Positions 45,122 to 54,213 of a stretch of 64,000 nucleotides of DNA are shown here, piece by piece. This DNA comes from Shewanella loihica PV-4 (GTDB taxonomy: Bacteria > Pseudomonadota > Gammaproteobacteria > Enterobacterales > Shewanellaceae): NCBI RefSeq assembly GCF_000016065.1, contig NC_009092.1, forward strand, positions 1,860,001 to 1,924,000, written 5' to 3'. A model generated the notes under the pieces. That model saw only the letters and a list, made by a program, of their open reading frames with translations, made no database searches and was not told where the DNA came from. Each line of letters begins with the position of its first letter. Position 1 is the stretch's first letter. Made by a program: the position numbers and the translations under genes.

Positions 45122-46312
45122 ATGAGTATCGAAATTAAGGTACCCGTACTGCCAGAATCAGTTGCTGATGCAACCATCGCCACATGGCATGTTAAAGCTG
45201 GCGAGCAAGTGTCTCGTGATCAAAACCTGGTCGATATCGAAACCGACAAGGTGGTTCTAGAAGTGGTTGCGCCGGAAGATGGTTCAATCGTTGAGTTCCT
45301 GGCGGAAGAGGGCGACACAGTGTTGGCCGAAGCCGTCATCGCTAAGTTTGTTGCTGGTGCGGTTGCCGGTCAGGAAGTCTCTAAAGAGCAAGCCGAAGCG
45401 GCAGCACCGCAAGCGGAAGCTACTAGCGAAGAGTCTAACGATGCCCTGAGCCCATCTGTACGTCGTCTGATTGCCGAGCACAACCTGGATGCCGCTAAGA
45501 TCAAGGGCACTGGCGTTGGCGGTCGTATCACTAAAGAAGATGTGGAAGCCTTCATCAAGTCAGCGCCTGCTGCTAAAGCAGCGGCGCCAGCCGTTGTTGC
45601 GCCGCTAGGTGAGCGTAGCCAGAAGCGCGTACCTATGACGCGTCTACGTAAGACTATCGCTAACCGTCTGCTGGAAGCAAAGAACTCAACCGCTATGCTG
45701 ACCACTTTCAACGAAGTGAACATGAAGCCTATCATGAACATTCGTAAGCAGTATCAAGAGCTGTTCGAGAAGAAGCACGGCATCCGTCTTGGTTTCATGT
45801 CTTTCTACGTGAAAGCCGTGACCGAAGCCCTGAAGCGTTTCCCAGAAGTGAACGCCTCTATCGACGGTGATGATATCGTTTACCACAACTACTTCGACGT
45901 GAGCATCGCGGTTTCTACGCCTCGTGGCCTGGTAACACCAGTACTGCGTGACACAGACACCATGAGCCTGGCCGACATCGAGCGTAACGTTCGTGACCTG
46001 GCTATTAAGGGCCGCGACGGTAAGCTGACTGTTGACGACATGACCGGCGGTAACTTCACCGTGACTAACGGCGGCGTATTTGGCTCGCTAATGTCTACCC
46101 CAATCCTTAACCTGCCACAAAGCGCTATCTTGGGCATGCATGCCATCAAAGATCGTCCAATGGCGGTTAATGGTCAGGTAGAAATTCTACCTATGATGTA
46201 CCTAGCACTCTCTTATGACCACCGTATCATCGATGGTCGTGAGTCTGTTGGCTTCCTGGTTGCCATTAAGGACTTCCTGGAAGACCCAACTCGTCTACTA
46301 TTAGACCTGTAA
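45122..46312 (+). CDS. sucB: Dihydrolipoyl succinyltransferase (E2) SucB
   Basis: A 396-residue E2 with one lipoyl domain (1-76, lipoyl lysine in ETDKVVLEV), an Ala/Glu-rich linker, a peripheral-subunit-binding domain (about 108-145, [23 protein letters not shown]) and the catalytic domain ending with [11 protein letters not shown] (His and Asp of the active site). It transfers succinyl groups to CoA in the 2-oxoglutarate dehydrogenase complex. It starts 32 bp after sucA. Confidence 0.98.
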   Translation: MSIEIKVPVLPESVADATIATWHVKAGEQVSRDQNLVDIETDKVVLEVVAPEDGSIVEFLAEEGDTVLAEAVIAKFVAGAVAGQEVSKEQAEAAAPQAEATSEESNDALSPSVRRLIAEHNLDAAKIKGTGVGGRITKEDVEAFIKSAPAAKAAAPAVVAPLGERSQKRVPMTRLRKTIANRLLEAKNSTAMLTTFNEVNMKPIMNIRKQYQELFEKKHGIRLGFMSFYVKAVTEALKRFPEVNASIDGDDIVYHNYFDVSIAVSTPRGLVTPVLRDTDTMSLADIERNVRDLAIKGRDGKLTVDDMTGGNFTVTNGGVFGSLMSTPILNLPQSAILGMHAIKDRPMAVNGQVEILPMMYLALSYDHRIIDGRESVGFLVAIKDFLEDPTRLLLDL

Positions 46313-46326
46313 GACGATGTTGTTTC

Positions 46327-46382
46327 GATGCCTGTCGGCAACGGTAGGCATCACCCCTCGCTACCGGCTCTATTGAGCCGGT
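46327..46382 (+). other. Two hairpins in the sucB-sucC gap
   Basis: GATGCCT/AGGCATC (46327-46352) and ACCGGCTC-TATT-GAGCCGGT (46363-46382). Neither is followed by a T-run, so they look more like RNA-stability or processing elements than terminators. Confidence 0.55.
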
Positions 46383-46415
46383 TGGATTAGATTAGAAGTA
46401 TACGGATAGATCATC

Positions 46416-47582
46416 ATGAATTTGCATGAGTATCAGGCAAAAGCCCTATTTGCCGAATATGGTTTACCAGTGTCAGAAGGTTATGCTTGTGATACCCCTC
46501 AAGAGGCGGTAGAAGCGGCTGGCCATATTGGCGGAGATATGTGGGTTGTTAAGTGTCAAGTACACGCAGGCGGCCGTGGTAAAGCAGGTGGCGTTAAAGT
46601 TACCGGCGATAAAGAAGAGATCAGAGCATTTGCTGAGCATTGGTTAGGTAAGAACCTAGTAACTTATCAGACTGACGAAAAAGGTCAGCCAGTTGCTAAG
46701 ATCCTAGTCGAAAGCTGCACTGATATCGCAAACGAGCTGTACCTAGGTGCCGTTGTTGACCGTGCGACCCGTCGCGTTGTCTTCATGGCGTCTACCGAAG
46801 GTGGCGTTGAGATTGAAACAGTTGCCGAAGAGACACCTGAGCTGATCCACAAGGCGATTATCGATCCTTTGACAGGTCCTCAGCCTTACCAGGCACGCGA
46901 TCTTGGCTTCAAGTTGGGTCTGAACCCAACTCAGATGAAGCAGTTCACTAAAGTCTTCATGGGTCTGGCGACTATGTTCACCGATCACGACTTCGCACTG
47001 CTTGAGATCAACCCTCTGGTTATCACCACCGAAGGCAACATCCACTGTCTAGACGGTAAGATTGGTATCGATGGCAACGCACTGTTCCGTCAACCAAAGA
47101 TCCGTGACATGCACGATCCATCACAGGATGACGCTCGTGAAGCTCACGCGGCGAAATTCGAGCTGAACTATGTTGCCCTAGACGGTAACGTAGGCTGCAT
47201 GGTAAACGGTGCCGGCCTAGCAATGGGTACTATGGACATCGTTAACCTGCACGGTGGCAAGCCAGCTAACTTCCTGGACGTTGGTGGCGGCGCGACTAAA
47301 GAGCGTGTTGCTGAAGCATTCAAGATCATCTTGTCTGACGCTAACGTGAAAGCGGTTCTGGTTAACATCTTCGGTGGTATCGTACGTTGTGACATGATCG
47401 CAGAAGGTATCATTGGTGCCGTTAAAGAAGTGGGTGTTGAAGTGCCAGTGGTTGTTCGTCTAGAAGGTACTAACGCAGATCTAGGTCGCGAAGTATTGGC
47501 TAACTCTGGTCTTGACATTATTGCAGCCGAGTCGCTAACCGACGCTGCTGTTAAAGTTGTTGCTGCTGCGGAGGGCAAATAA
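46416..47582 (+). CDS. sucC: Succinyl-CoA synthetase beta subunit
   Basis: A 388-residue ATP-grasp subunit starting [19 protein letters not shown], which is diagnostic. [16 protein letters not shown] and [15 protein letters not shown] are family blocks, and [14 protein letters not shown] is the CoA/subunit interface region. It makes ATP (or GTP) with SucD while converting succinyl-CoA to succinate. Its stop overlaps the sucD start (TAATG). Confidence 0.98.
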   Translation: MNLHEYQAKALFAEYGLPVSEGYACDTPQEAVEAAGHIGGDMWVVKCQVHAGGRGKAGGVKVTGDKEEIRAFAEHWLGKNLVTYQTDEKGQPVAKILVESCTDIANELYLGAVVDRATRRVVFMASTEGGVEIETVAEETPELIHKAIIDPLTGPQPYQARDLGFKLGLNPTQMKQFTKVFMGLATMFTDHDFALLEINPLVITTEGNIHCLDGKIGIDGNALFRQPKIRDMHDPSQDDAREAHAAKFELNYVALDGNVGCMVNGAGLAMGTMDIVNLHGGKPANFLDVGGGATKERVAEAFKIILSDANVKAVLVNIFGGIVRCDMIAEGIIGAVKEVGVEVPVVVRLEGTNADLGREVLANSGLDIIAAESLTDAAVKVVAAAEGK

Positions 47583-48454
47583 TGTCTGTATTAATTAACA
47601 AAGATACCAAGGTTATCTGTCAGGGTTTCACTGGCGGTCAAGGTACTTTCCACTCTGAGCAAGCGATCGCTTACGGTACGCAAATGGTTGGCGGTGTTTC
47701 GCCAGGCAAGGGCGGTCAGGTTCACTTGGGTCTGCCAGTATTCAACACAGTAAAAGATGCTGTGGCTGAAACCGGTGCGACTGCTACCGTTATCTATGTA
47801 CCAGCGCCTTTCTGTAAAGACGCTATCCTGGAAGCTATCGACGGCGGCATCGAGCTAATCGTTTGTATTACTGAAGGTATTCCTACTCTGGATATGCTGG
47901 AAGTTAAGGTTAAGCTGGAAGAGACTGGCGTTCGCATGATCGGTCCAAACTGCCCAGGTGTTATCACTCCGGGCGAATGTAAGATCGGTATCATGCCAGG
48001 TCACATCCACAAGCCAGGTAAAGTGGGCATCGTGTCTCGCTCTGGTACCCTGACCTATGAAGCGGTTAAGCAAACGACTGACGAAGGTTTCGGCCAATCA
48101 ACTTGTGTTGGTATCGGTGGTGACCCAATCCCAGGTACTAACTTCATCGACGTATTGGAAATGTTCCAAAACGATCCACAGACCGAAGCTATCGTTATGA
48201 TCGGCGAGATCGGTGGTACTGCTGAAGAAGAAGCTGCTGCTTACATCAAGGCTAACGTGACTAAGCCTGTTGTCTCTTACATTGCCGGTGTTACTGCACC
48301 TGCTGGTAAGCGTATGGGCCACGCTGGCGCGATCATCGCTGGCGGTAAAGGTACGGCTGAAGACAAGTTTGCTGCACTAGAAGCGGCAGGCGTGACTACC
48401 GTACGTTCACTTGCCGACATCGGCAGTGCACTGCGTGCTAAGACTGGCTGGTAA
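47582..48454 (+). CDS. sucD: Succinyl-CoA synthetase alpha subunit
   Basis: A 290-residue CoA-binding subunit. The active-site histidine that is phosphorylated lies in [38 protein letters not shown] is the CoA-ligase block. It overlaps sucC by one base; a strong terminator follows, ending sucABCD. Confidence 0.98.
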   Translation: MSVLINKDTKVICQGFTGGQGTFHSEQAIAYGTQMVGGVSPGKGGQVHLGLPVFNTVKDAVAETGATATVIYVPAPFCKDAILEAIDGGIELIVCITEGIPTLDMLEVKVKLEETGVRMIGPNCPGVITPGECKIGIMPGHIHKPGKVGIVSRSGTLTYEAVKQTTDEGFGQSTCVGIGGDPIPGTNFIDVLEMFQNDPQTEAIVMIGEIGGTAEEEAAAYIKANVTKPVVSYIAGVTAPAGKRMGHAGAIIAGGKGTAEDKFAALEAAGVTTVRSLADIGSALRAKTGW

Positions 48455-48481
48455 TATCCACCTAAGTCTGTAGCATGAAAC

Positions 48482-48508
48482 AAAAAAGGCGCCTTGGGCG
48501 CCTTTTTT
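48482..48508. terminator. Bidirectional terminator after sucD
   Basis: AAAAAAGGCGCC and GGCGCCTTTTTT pair perfectly over 12 bp around TTG. It serves sucD on the plus strand and the convergent glutamate-synthase-family gene on the minus strand. Confidence 0.95.
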
Positions 48509-48539
48509 ATTACCTATCAAATTTGTTAGCTTCTACAGC

Positions 48540-50213
48540 TTAAGCATTTTTCCTGTGGCCATTTTCCCTATGACGGGAGAGACCAAACTCGGCGGGGGTC
48601 AGGATATAGGTATCTTCGCAGTAGAAGTCTTCGGCGGTGCATTGCTGCCACCAGGATGCCCAGGCGGTGCCTTGCAGCTTCTCTTCTATGATGGCGTTGT
48701 GGGTGAGAGGGGCCACCAGGCTGCCGGTGGAGATCAGCAGGCCATAGGGGGAGCGGCGCTTGATCATTCGCGGCTTTAACTTGTTGGGGTTATCCAGTCC
48801 CATGCTGCCCACCAGTTCATAGAAGGCTTTTAGGGTGTTGTGATGGAAGTTCTTCACCCGTTCGCTCTTCACCTGTACATCCAGCGCCTTGGAGCGGGCG
48901 GGGTCTTGGGTGGCGATGCCTGTGGGACACATGTTGGTGTTACAGCTTCTGGACTGAATGCAGCCTAGTGACAGCATCATGGTGCGGGCGGCGTTGACTA
49001 AGTCGGCGCCCATGGCGATTTTGGTCAGCAGGTCGAAGCTGGAGGCCGTCTTGCCCGAGGCGATCAGGGTGATCTTGTGCCTCAGGCCCACGCCAACCAG
49101 GGCGTTGTTGGCAAAGTAAACCCCTTCGAGACACATCATCCCCAGACGGTTACTGAACTCGACCGGCGCCGCCCCCGTGCCGCCTTCGGCGCCATCTATG
49201 GTGATAAAGTCGGGTGTGATGCCTGTCTTGAGCATCGCCTTGCAGATGGCAAGAAACTCCGCCGGATTACCTATACAGAGCTTAAAGCCCACCGGTTTGC
49301 CACCACTCAACTCCCGCAAGCGTTTGACGAAGTTGAGCAGGGCGATAGGCGTGGTGCACTCAGGGTTGACCGCGGGAGAGACACAATCTTTATCCATAGG
49401 GATATGGCGGATGAGGGCGATCTCTGGGGTGATCTTGGCCTTGGGCAGCACGCCGCCGTGCCCCGGCTTAGCTCCCTGGCTGAGTTTTATCTCTATCATC
49501 TTGATCTGCGGGCGTTTGGCCATCTTCTCGAAGCTGTCGGGGTTAAAGTTACCCTCATCGTCGCGGCAGCCAAACAGGCCGGAGCCTATCTGCCATACCA
49601 GATCGCCGCCATGCTTGAGGTGATAGGGACTGGCGCCGCCTTCCCCCGTGTTGTGATAGCAACCCGCCTTCTTGGCGCCCAGATTGAGTGCCTCGATGGC
49701 ATTGGCGCTGAGGGAGCCGAAACTCATGGCCGAGATATTAAAGTAGGATGCATCATAGGGCTGAGTGCAATCTGGTCCGCCGATGCGCACCCGCTTGGCC
49801 TGCTCGTCGATATGTTTCGGCGACAGCGAGTGCCACAGGCTCAGATAGTTCTCCTCCAACAGATCGCGCTGGGTGCCGAAGGCTATGGTATCGCGCACGT
49901 TCTTGGCCCTTTGATAGACCAAGGAGCGCTGCTCGCGGTTAAAGGGGGCTTCCTCTGTGTCGCTGGCGATAAAGTACTGCTGTATCTCTACCCGGTAAGA
50001 CTCGAGGAAGTAGCGCAGGTAGGCGACCACAGGGTAGAGGCGGTTAAGAGTGTGGGAGCTAAAGAGCAGATCGTAGGCGCCGACCAAGGTGTAGAGCAGT
50101 GTAAAGCCGAGGACCAAGGCGGCGCCAGTGCCGCCAAAGGTGAGATATAAATAGAGTCCGGCCCCGTTACCTAGGGTGGCGATAAGCCAAAAGACCTTTT
50201 GCATGATTGTCAT
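48540..50213 (-). CDS. FMN-binding glutamate synthase family protein (membrane-anchored)
   Basis: A 557-residue protein with two N-terminal hydrophobic helices (about 5-45) and a GltB central/FMN-domain-like body: FNISAMSFGSLS, NTGEGGASPYHL, IKLSQGAKPGHGGVLP, TIDGAEGGTGAAP and SCNTNMCPTGIATQDP with the 3Fe-4S-type cysteines. No glutaminase domain is present, so it is not a complete glutamate synthase; the substrate is unknown. I start at ATG 50211-50213, which has AGGA seven bases before it, rather than an upstream GTG (50237). It is a single gene, convergent with sucD. Confidence 0.88.
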   Translation of the reverse strand: MTIMQKVFWLIATLGNGAGLYLYLTFGGTGAALVLGFTLLYTLVGAYDLLFSSHTLNRLYPVVAYLRYFLESYRVEIQQYFIASDTEEAPFNREQRSLVYQRAKNVRDTIAFGTQRDLLEENYLSLWHSLSPKHIDEQAKRVRIGGPDCTQPYDASYFNISAMSFGSLSANAIEALNLGAKKAGCYHNTGEGGASPYHLKHGGDLVWQIGSGLFGCRDDEGNFNPDSFEKMAKRPQIKMIEIKLSQGAKPGHGGVLPKAKITPEIALIRHIPMDKDCVSPAVNPECTTPIALLNFVKRLRELSGGKPVGFKLCIGNPAEFLAICKAMLKTGITPDFITIDGAEGGTGAAPVEFSNRLGMMCLEGVYFANNALVGVGLRHKITLIASGKTASSFDLLTKIAMGADLVNAARTMMLSLGCIQSRSCNTNMCPTGIATQDPARSKALDVQVKSERVKNFHHNTLKAFYELVGSMGLDNPNKLKPRMIKRRSPYGLLISTGSLVAPLTHNAIIEEKLQGTAWASWWQQCTAEDFYCEDTYILTPAEFGLSRHRENGHRKNA

Positions 50214-50433
50214 AACGCATTCCTGTATTGCAGACACTTATCATAATTTGTCTATTGAACGTCATTGCGGCGGCTTTGGCAATCGGCCATCTCTGTGGCG
50301 AGCGATGAATTTTGCTTATTTTAAGCGGGGTTAGTGTAAAGCTGAGTCGACAAATCCCTAGATTAATACTTTCTAATCTACTCTGTAGTGGGTATATTGA
50401 TGGGCTGGATGGGGGAAAAGAAAGGAGTGACAG

Positions 50434-50934
50434 ATGTTCATCGCAGAAACAGAGAGGCTGATTTTACGTCGATTCGAGGCCAAGGATGTGGAGAGCCTAT
50501 TTCTGCTCAATAGCATTCCCGAGGTGCTGACCTATATTCCCGGCGCGCCCATGACCTGTCGCTCGCAGGCAGAGGATATTTTGGAAAATGTGCTGCTGAA
50601 AAACTATCGCGAGCGTGGCTTTGGCCGCTGGGCGGTAGAGCATAAGGCTGACAATAAGGTGATAGGCTTCTGCGGCCCGACTTACATCAAGGAGTTTGAT
50701 GAGGTGGAGCTGGGCTATCGTTATCTGCCCGAATATTGGGGCAAGGGGATTGGCAGCGAGGCAGGTCATGCGGCGCTGTCACGCTTTAAAGATCACGGCA
50801 TAGATGAGGCGATAGCGCTCATACTGCTGGGCAACAAGGGCTCCGAAGGGGTGGCGCGTAAGCTGGGCATGGCTGAGCGTGAACGCAGCAAGTTTATGGG
50901 CCACAAGGTGAACGTATTTCACAAGGTGTTGTGA
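50434..50934 (+). CDS. GNAT-family N-acetyltransferase (RimJ/RimL type)
   Basis: A 166-residue protein with the GNAT start ETERLILRRFEAKDVESLFLLNS and the acetyl-CoA pyrophosphate loop ELGYRYLPEYWGKGIGSEAG. AAGGAG precedes the ATG. Similar proteins acetylate ribosomal proteins, amines or antibiotics; no substrate can be named. Single gene, ended by a shared terminator with fur. Confidence 0.9.
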   Translation: MFIAETERLILRRFEAKDVESLFLLNSIPEVLTYIPGAPMTCRSQAEDILENVLLKNYRERGFGRWAVEHKADNKVIGFCGPTYIKEFDEVELGYRYLPEYWGKGIGSEAGHAALSRFKDHGIDEAIALILLGNKGSEGVARKLGMAERERSKFMGHKVNVFHKVL

Positions 50935-50968
50935 TGAAGGCATTAACTCTCTTGAGGAATAAACCTTA

Positions 50969-51007
50969 GATAAAGAAAAACCAGCATGATGCTGGTTTTT
51001 CTTTATC
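50969..51007. terminator. Bidirectional terminator between the GNAT gene and fur
   Basis: A 39-base perfect dyad (19-bp arms) centred on AACCAGCATGATGCTGGTT with long A/T flanks. It closes both convergent genes. Confidence 0.95.
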
Positions 51008-51024
51008 GGCTGTTTGCCTGCGAA

Positions 51025-51456
51025 TTATTCGTCGCCGTGGTCGCACTCGTCGTTGGTGCAGACACCGTAGAGATATAGGCTGTGGTTGGTCAGCTTGATG
51101 TTGTGCTTCATGGCGATCTCGTCCTGGCGTCTCTCGATCACTTCGTCGGAGAACTCGATCACCTTGCCACACGAGAGACACACCAGATGATCATGATGGT
51201 GGGTCGAGGCCAGCTCAAATACCGCTTTGCCGCTTTCGAAATGATGACGGGTGACGATACCCGCGTCATCGAACTGGTTCAGTACACGGTATACCGTGGC
51301 CAGTCCAATCTCTTCGCCAATATCGAGCAATTTCTTATATAGTTCTTCTGCACTGATATGCTGGTTGTCGGGCTCCTGCATCAGCTCGAGGATCTTGACT
51401 CGTGGTAAGGTGACCTTTAATCCCGCTTTCTTTAGCGCTTGATTTCCATCTGTCAT
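51025..51456 (-). CDS. fur: Ferric uptake regulator Fur
   Basis: A 143-residue Fur protein: N-terminal winged helix (LKVTLPRVKILELMQ, DIGEEIGLATVYRVLNQFDDAGIV) and C-terminal dimerisation domain with metal-site residues (STHHHDHLVCLSCGKVIEF; later CTNDEC). It represses iron-uptake genes with Fe(II). No clear 19-bp Fur box is seen in its 5' region, though partial A/T-rich matches exist. Confidence 0.98.
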   Translation of the reverse strand: MTDGNQALKKAGLKVTLPRVKILELMQEPDNQHISAEELYKKLLDIGEEIGLATVYRVLNQFDDAGIVTRHHFESGKAVFELASTHHHDHLVCLSCGKVIEFSDEVIERRQDEIAMKHNIKLTNHSLYLYGVCTNDECDHGDE

Positions 51457-51766
51457 TATTAATCTCTGGATTGAAGAACCATTAGCAATGCCAATAGTGG
51501 TTCAGTAGTTGATGTTGAGAACCATTATAGGGGTTGAATTTGAAAACTTAAACCTTTGATCTTGCATATTGTTCGCATCGGCAGAAATTTGTTCTAAATT
51601 GGCCCTACCTGTGTGATTTAGGCTGAATTTAACGCGTACTTTTTGTAATGTTATTGAGACTAATGCCTAATAGCCTAACGGCGGCAATTCTGACAGGATG
51701 AAATCTGGTCAACCTGTATCCTGTGGGCGATAGCGACCCGCAAAAGCATAAAAATAAGGAAGAGGG
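51457..51766. other. Divergent fur / cobB region
   Basis: No gene seen. GAACCATTA occurs at 51476 and 51519 and its near-complement GTGGTTC at 51497, close to the fur start. They may form an operator, but I do not recognise the protein. Confidence 0.4.
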
Positions 51767-52513
51767 ATGTATCGGCAGATCGTAGTGTTAACTGGGGCGG
51801 GGATCTCAGCGGAATCTGGCTTGAGAACCTTTAGGGATCAAGATGGGCTTTGGGAAGAGCATAAAATCGAGGACGTGGCGACGCCCGAAGGTTATGCCCG
51901 CGACCCGGAAATGGTGGAGCGCTTCTACAACGAGCGTTGGCAGCAGCTTCACAATGGCAAGATAGAACCCAATGCCGCCCACAAGGCGCTGGCGAGGCTC
52001 GAGCAGGAGTTCGATGGCCAGCTATTGGTGGTAACGCAAAATATTGACGATCTGCATGAGCGTGCAGGTTCTCGTCGCCTGCTGCATATGCATGGTGAGT
52101 TGACCAAGGGACGTTGCCCGCGCTCTCATCAGACCTTTCTGCTGACCGATCACTTTGGAGTCAACCATACCTGTACCTGCTGTATTCCCGCCCAGCGCCT
52201 GCGCCCCCATGTGGTCTGGTTCGGCGAGATGCCCATAGGCTTAGATCGCATACAGCATGCGCTGGATACCTGCGATCTCTTTATCGCCATCGGCACCTCG
52301 GGCACCGTCTATCCGGCGGCGGGTTTCGTCGACACCGCCAATCATCATGGCGCCCAGACGGTAGAGGTCAACCTGGTGCCGGCGGATCGCCACAGCCAGT
52401 TCCAGTATCACCTGCAAGGCAAGGCCAGCGAGATAGTGCCGCAACTGGTGGAGCAGATCCTCGCAGGCGAGGTGATTGGCGAGAAGCCCTTATCTGGCGC
52501 CGCTAATGTGTGA
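51767..52513 (+). CDS. cobB: NAD-dependent protein deacylase CobB (sirtuin)
   Basis: A 248-residue class III sirtuin. GAGISAESGLRTFRDQDGLWE is the NAD-binding start. FYNERW keeps the Tyr-x-x-Arg pair that lets CobB remove succinyl as well as acetyl groups. TQNIDDLHERAG and MHGE (catalytic His) follow. The zinc site is reduced (RCPRS ... CTCC). It regulates metabolic enzymes such as acetyl-CoA synthetase by deacylation. AAGGAAGAGGG precedes the ATG. Confidence 0.95.
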   Translation: MYRQIVVLTGAGISAESGLRTFRDQDGLWEEHKIEDVATPEGYARDPEMVERFYNERWQQLHNGKIEPNAAHKALARLEQEFDGQLLVVTQNIDDLHERAGSRRLLHMHGELTKGRCPRSHQTFLLTDHFGVNHTCTCCIPAQRLRPHVVWFGEMPIGLDRIQHALDTCDLFIAIGTSGTVYPAAGFVDTANHHGAQTVEVNLVPADRHSQFQYHLQGKASEIVPQLVEQILAGEVIGEKPLSGAANV

Positions 52514-52516
52514 TTT

Positions 52517-52577
52517 AAGGTATGAGTCAAGGCATGAGTTAAGGCATGAGTTAAGGTTTGAGGTCAAGGCGTGAGCC
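52517..52577 (+). repeat. 12-13 nt tandem repeat spanning a translation start
   Basis: AAGGTATGAGTC, AAGGCATGAGTT, AAGGCATGAGTT, AAGGTTTGAGGTC and AAGGCGTGAGCC run head to tail between cobB and the next gene. The GTG start of that gene is inside the last unit, so the start region seems to have been multiplied. Confidence 0.88.
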
Positions 52578-53092
52578 ATTTTGAGTGTGACCTCGGTGAC
52601 CTCGGGGCAGAAGTGCTGACACAAGACGCTGCAACTGCGGCGGACAGTCTCAACAGCCAGCTAGCGATCATCATGCGCGGCCTGCCAGGCAGTGGTAAGA
52701 GTCACTGGGTCGATAGCTTCATTGCCGCTCGCCCCGACGGTGAGGCGATTCGCCGCCGCGGCTACTTCTCTACCGACGATCGTTTCATCATTGCAGGTGA
52801 GTACCGCTTCGATGCCAGTAAGCTGTCTGAATATCATCAGCTTAACCTTACCGGTTTCATTCAGGCCTTGTCGCGCCGGGAGCCCGTAGTGATCTGCGAT
52901 AACACCAACATGGCCCACTGGGAGTTTATGGCCTACGAGGCCGCCGCCAAGGCGATGGGCTATCAGGTGCGCATTTTGCTGATTGGCGATCCCGAGGATG
53001 AGGCGCATCAGGCGCTGTGCGCCGAGCGTAATCAGCACGGCCTGGGGCTCAGGCAGATCCAGGCGATGGCGCGTCAATTCCAGCAGCTGTGA
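52571..53092 (+). CDS. P-loop ATP-binding kinase-like protein (AAA_33 / NEDD4BP2-like)
   Basis: A 173-residue protein with Walker A GLPGSGKSHW (37-46), YFSTDDRF (STDD substrate loop) and VVICDNTNMAHWEF, a pattern typical of polynucleotide-kinase-like AAA_33 domains. It lacks a phosphatase or ligase partner domain. The GTG start has GAGG seven bases upstream and lies in the last tandem-repeat unit. The substrate is unknown. The next gene begins 40 bp after its stop on the same strand. Confidence 0.8.
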   Translation: MSHFECDLGDLGAEVLTQDAATAADSLNSQLAIIMRGLPGSGKSHWVDSFIAARPDGEAIRRRGYFSTDDRFIIAGEYRFDASKLSEYHQLNLTGFIQALSRREPVVICDNTNMAHWEFMAYEAAAKAMGYQVRILLIGDPEDEAHQALCAERNQHGLGLRQIQAMARQFQQL

Positions 53093-53132
53093 AGACCATA
53101 ATCTTTCCGATTTAGTCTCTTGAGGAGGCAAG

Positions 53133-53420
53133 ATGTTTGCCGTGATTTTTCGGGCCAAGGTGGCCACTTTAGATGCCAGATATGCCGAGATGGCCGCTAA
53201 GATGCGGCAGTTGGCGATGGATAAGTATCACTGCCAGGACTTCGTTGCCGTCACCGAAGGCGATCAGGAGATCGCCATCTCCTATTGGCGCAGCGAGGCC
53301 GATATTCTGGCCTGGAAACAAGACAGCGAACATAGAATCGCCCAGCAACTTGGCCGCGAGGCCTGGTATGAGCGTTATAAGGTCGAGGTGGTGGAGATCA
53401 AGCGCCAGTATCAAGGCTAA
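53133..53420 (+). CDS. Antibiotic-biosynthesis-monooxygenase-fold (ABM) protein
   Basis: A 95-residue dimeric ferredoxin-like fold protein (MFAVIFRAKVATLDARYAEMAAKMRQLA...GDQEIAISYWRSEADILAWK). This belongs to the YqjZ-like ABM group; these are often orphan enzymes and do not by themselves indicate antibiotic synthesis. A very strong ribosome binding site (GAGGAGG) precedes the ATG. Confidence 0.85.
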   Translation: MFAVIFRAKVATLDARYAEMAAKMRQLAMDKYHCQDFVAVTEGDQEIAISYWRSEADILAWKQDSEHRIAQQLGREAWYERYKVEVVEIKRQYQG

Positions 53421-53466
53421 GACTATTACTTAACTAGGCCTTTATTGAGAATTAAGCAGAACATTT

Positions 53467-53494
53467 GCCTCGGAAAGAAAGCCTCGGAAGGAAA
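53467..53494. repeat. 14-nt tandem duplication
   Basis: GCCTCGGAAAGAAA is followed directly by GCCTCGGAAGGAAA (one difference), just before the S51 peptidase gene. Confidence 0.85.
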
Positions 53495-53515
53495 TCCACA
53501 CAAGGAGACGAAACA

Positions 53516-54202
53516 GTGACTATGGTGCTGATCAGCGATCTTAACAACGCTGCAAGTCAGGCGGCGATAACCTCTGTGCTTAGTCCCTCTGTTCTCAACC
53601 AAGGTGCTAATAAGAGCACTAGCCTGGGTTATCTGGCCTCGGGCCATGAGCCGGAGCAAAACTACTACCTAGGGACTCAGCAGCAGTATGCCCGCTTAGG
53701 CATGGCGCTTAGCCATTATCTGGATCTCGAGCAGGGCTATACCCAAGCAGGGCTGGATAGATTACTCAATTGCCAGGCGATTCACCTTGCCGGCGGCGAT
53801 ACCTTTCAATTTCTGGCTCAGGTGCAGAAACGCGGCCTGATGGCGGAGTTTGCCGATTATCTCAATCGCGGCGGGATCTTAATTGGGCTCAGTGCCGGCG
53901 CCATGCTGATGACGCCAAGCATCGCCTGTGCGCCCCTGTGCGGCGATGAGAATCATCTGGGGCTGAGCGATTTGAATGGTATGGGGCTGCTTCCCTATCA
54001 GTTTCTGCCCCATAGCGATCTGAGCGATGGCGGCGTAGCACTCAGCGTCAGGGCCGCTTGCCTGCTTGAGGCCGCTTCTCTGGCAGAGTATCCGCTGATC
54101 CTCTGTGGTGATGAGGATGCCGTTGTCGCCACCAAGGCAGGGCTGCGCGGTTTCGGTCAGCCACTGCTGTTCGATGGTGTGAGCCTTATGTCCTTAGTTT
54201 AA
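53516..54202 (+). CDS. Peptidase S51 (dipeptidase E / cyanophycinase-like)
   Basis: A 228-residue protein. I start at the GTG 53516, eight bases after AAGGAG; ATG 53522 would be too far from it. The S51 signature is clear: AIHLAGGDTFQFLAQ, then LIGLSAGAMLMTPSI with the nucleophile Ser in GxSAGA, and FLPHSD with the candidate catalytic His. Family members cleave Asp-X dipeptides or cyanophycin; no cyanophycin synthetase gene lies here. Cytoplasmic, no signal peptide. Confidence 0.85.
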   Translation: MTMVLISDLNNAASQAAITSVLSPSVLNQGANKSTSLGYLASGHEPEQNYYLGTQQQYARLGMALSHYLDLEQGYTQAGLDRLLNCQAIHLAGGDTFQFLAQVQKRGLMAEFADYLNRGGILIGLSAGAMLMTPSIACAPLCGDENHLGLSDLNGMGLLPYQFLPHSDLSDGGVALSVRAACLLEAASLAEYPLILCGDEDAVVATKAGLRGFGQPLLFDGVSLMSLV

Positions 54203-54213
54203 AGGCAACGCCA

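Noticed and set aside
49077..50150. Long 357-codon antisense frame opposite the glutamate-synthase-family gene
   Set aside because: Shadow frame; the opposite strand encodes a recognisable FMN-binding domain over the same bases.
51457..51560. Fur box in front of fur
   Set aside because: Only partial A/T-rich similarity to the 19-bp consensus; no convincing inverted repeat of GATAAT type.
53133..53420. Reading the ABM-fold gene as part of an antibiotic pathway
   Set aside because: The fold name is historical; neighbours are unrelated and no biosynthetic genes are present.
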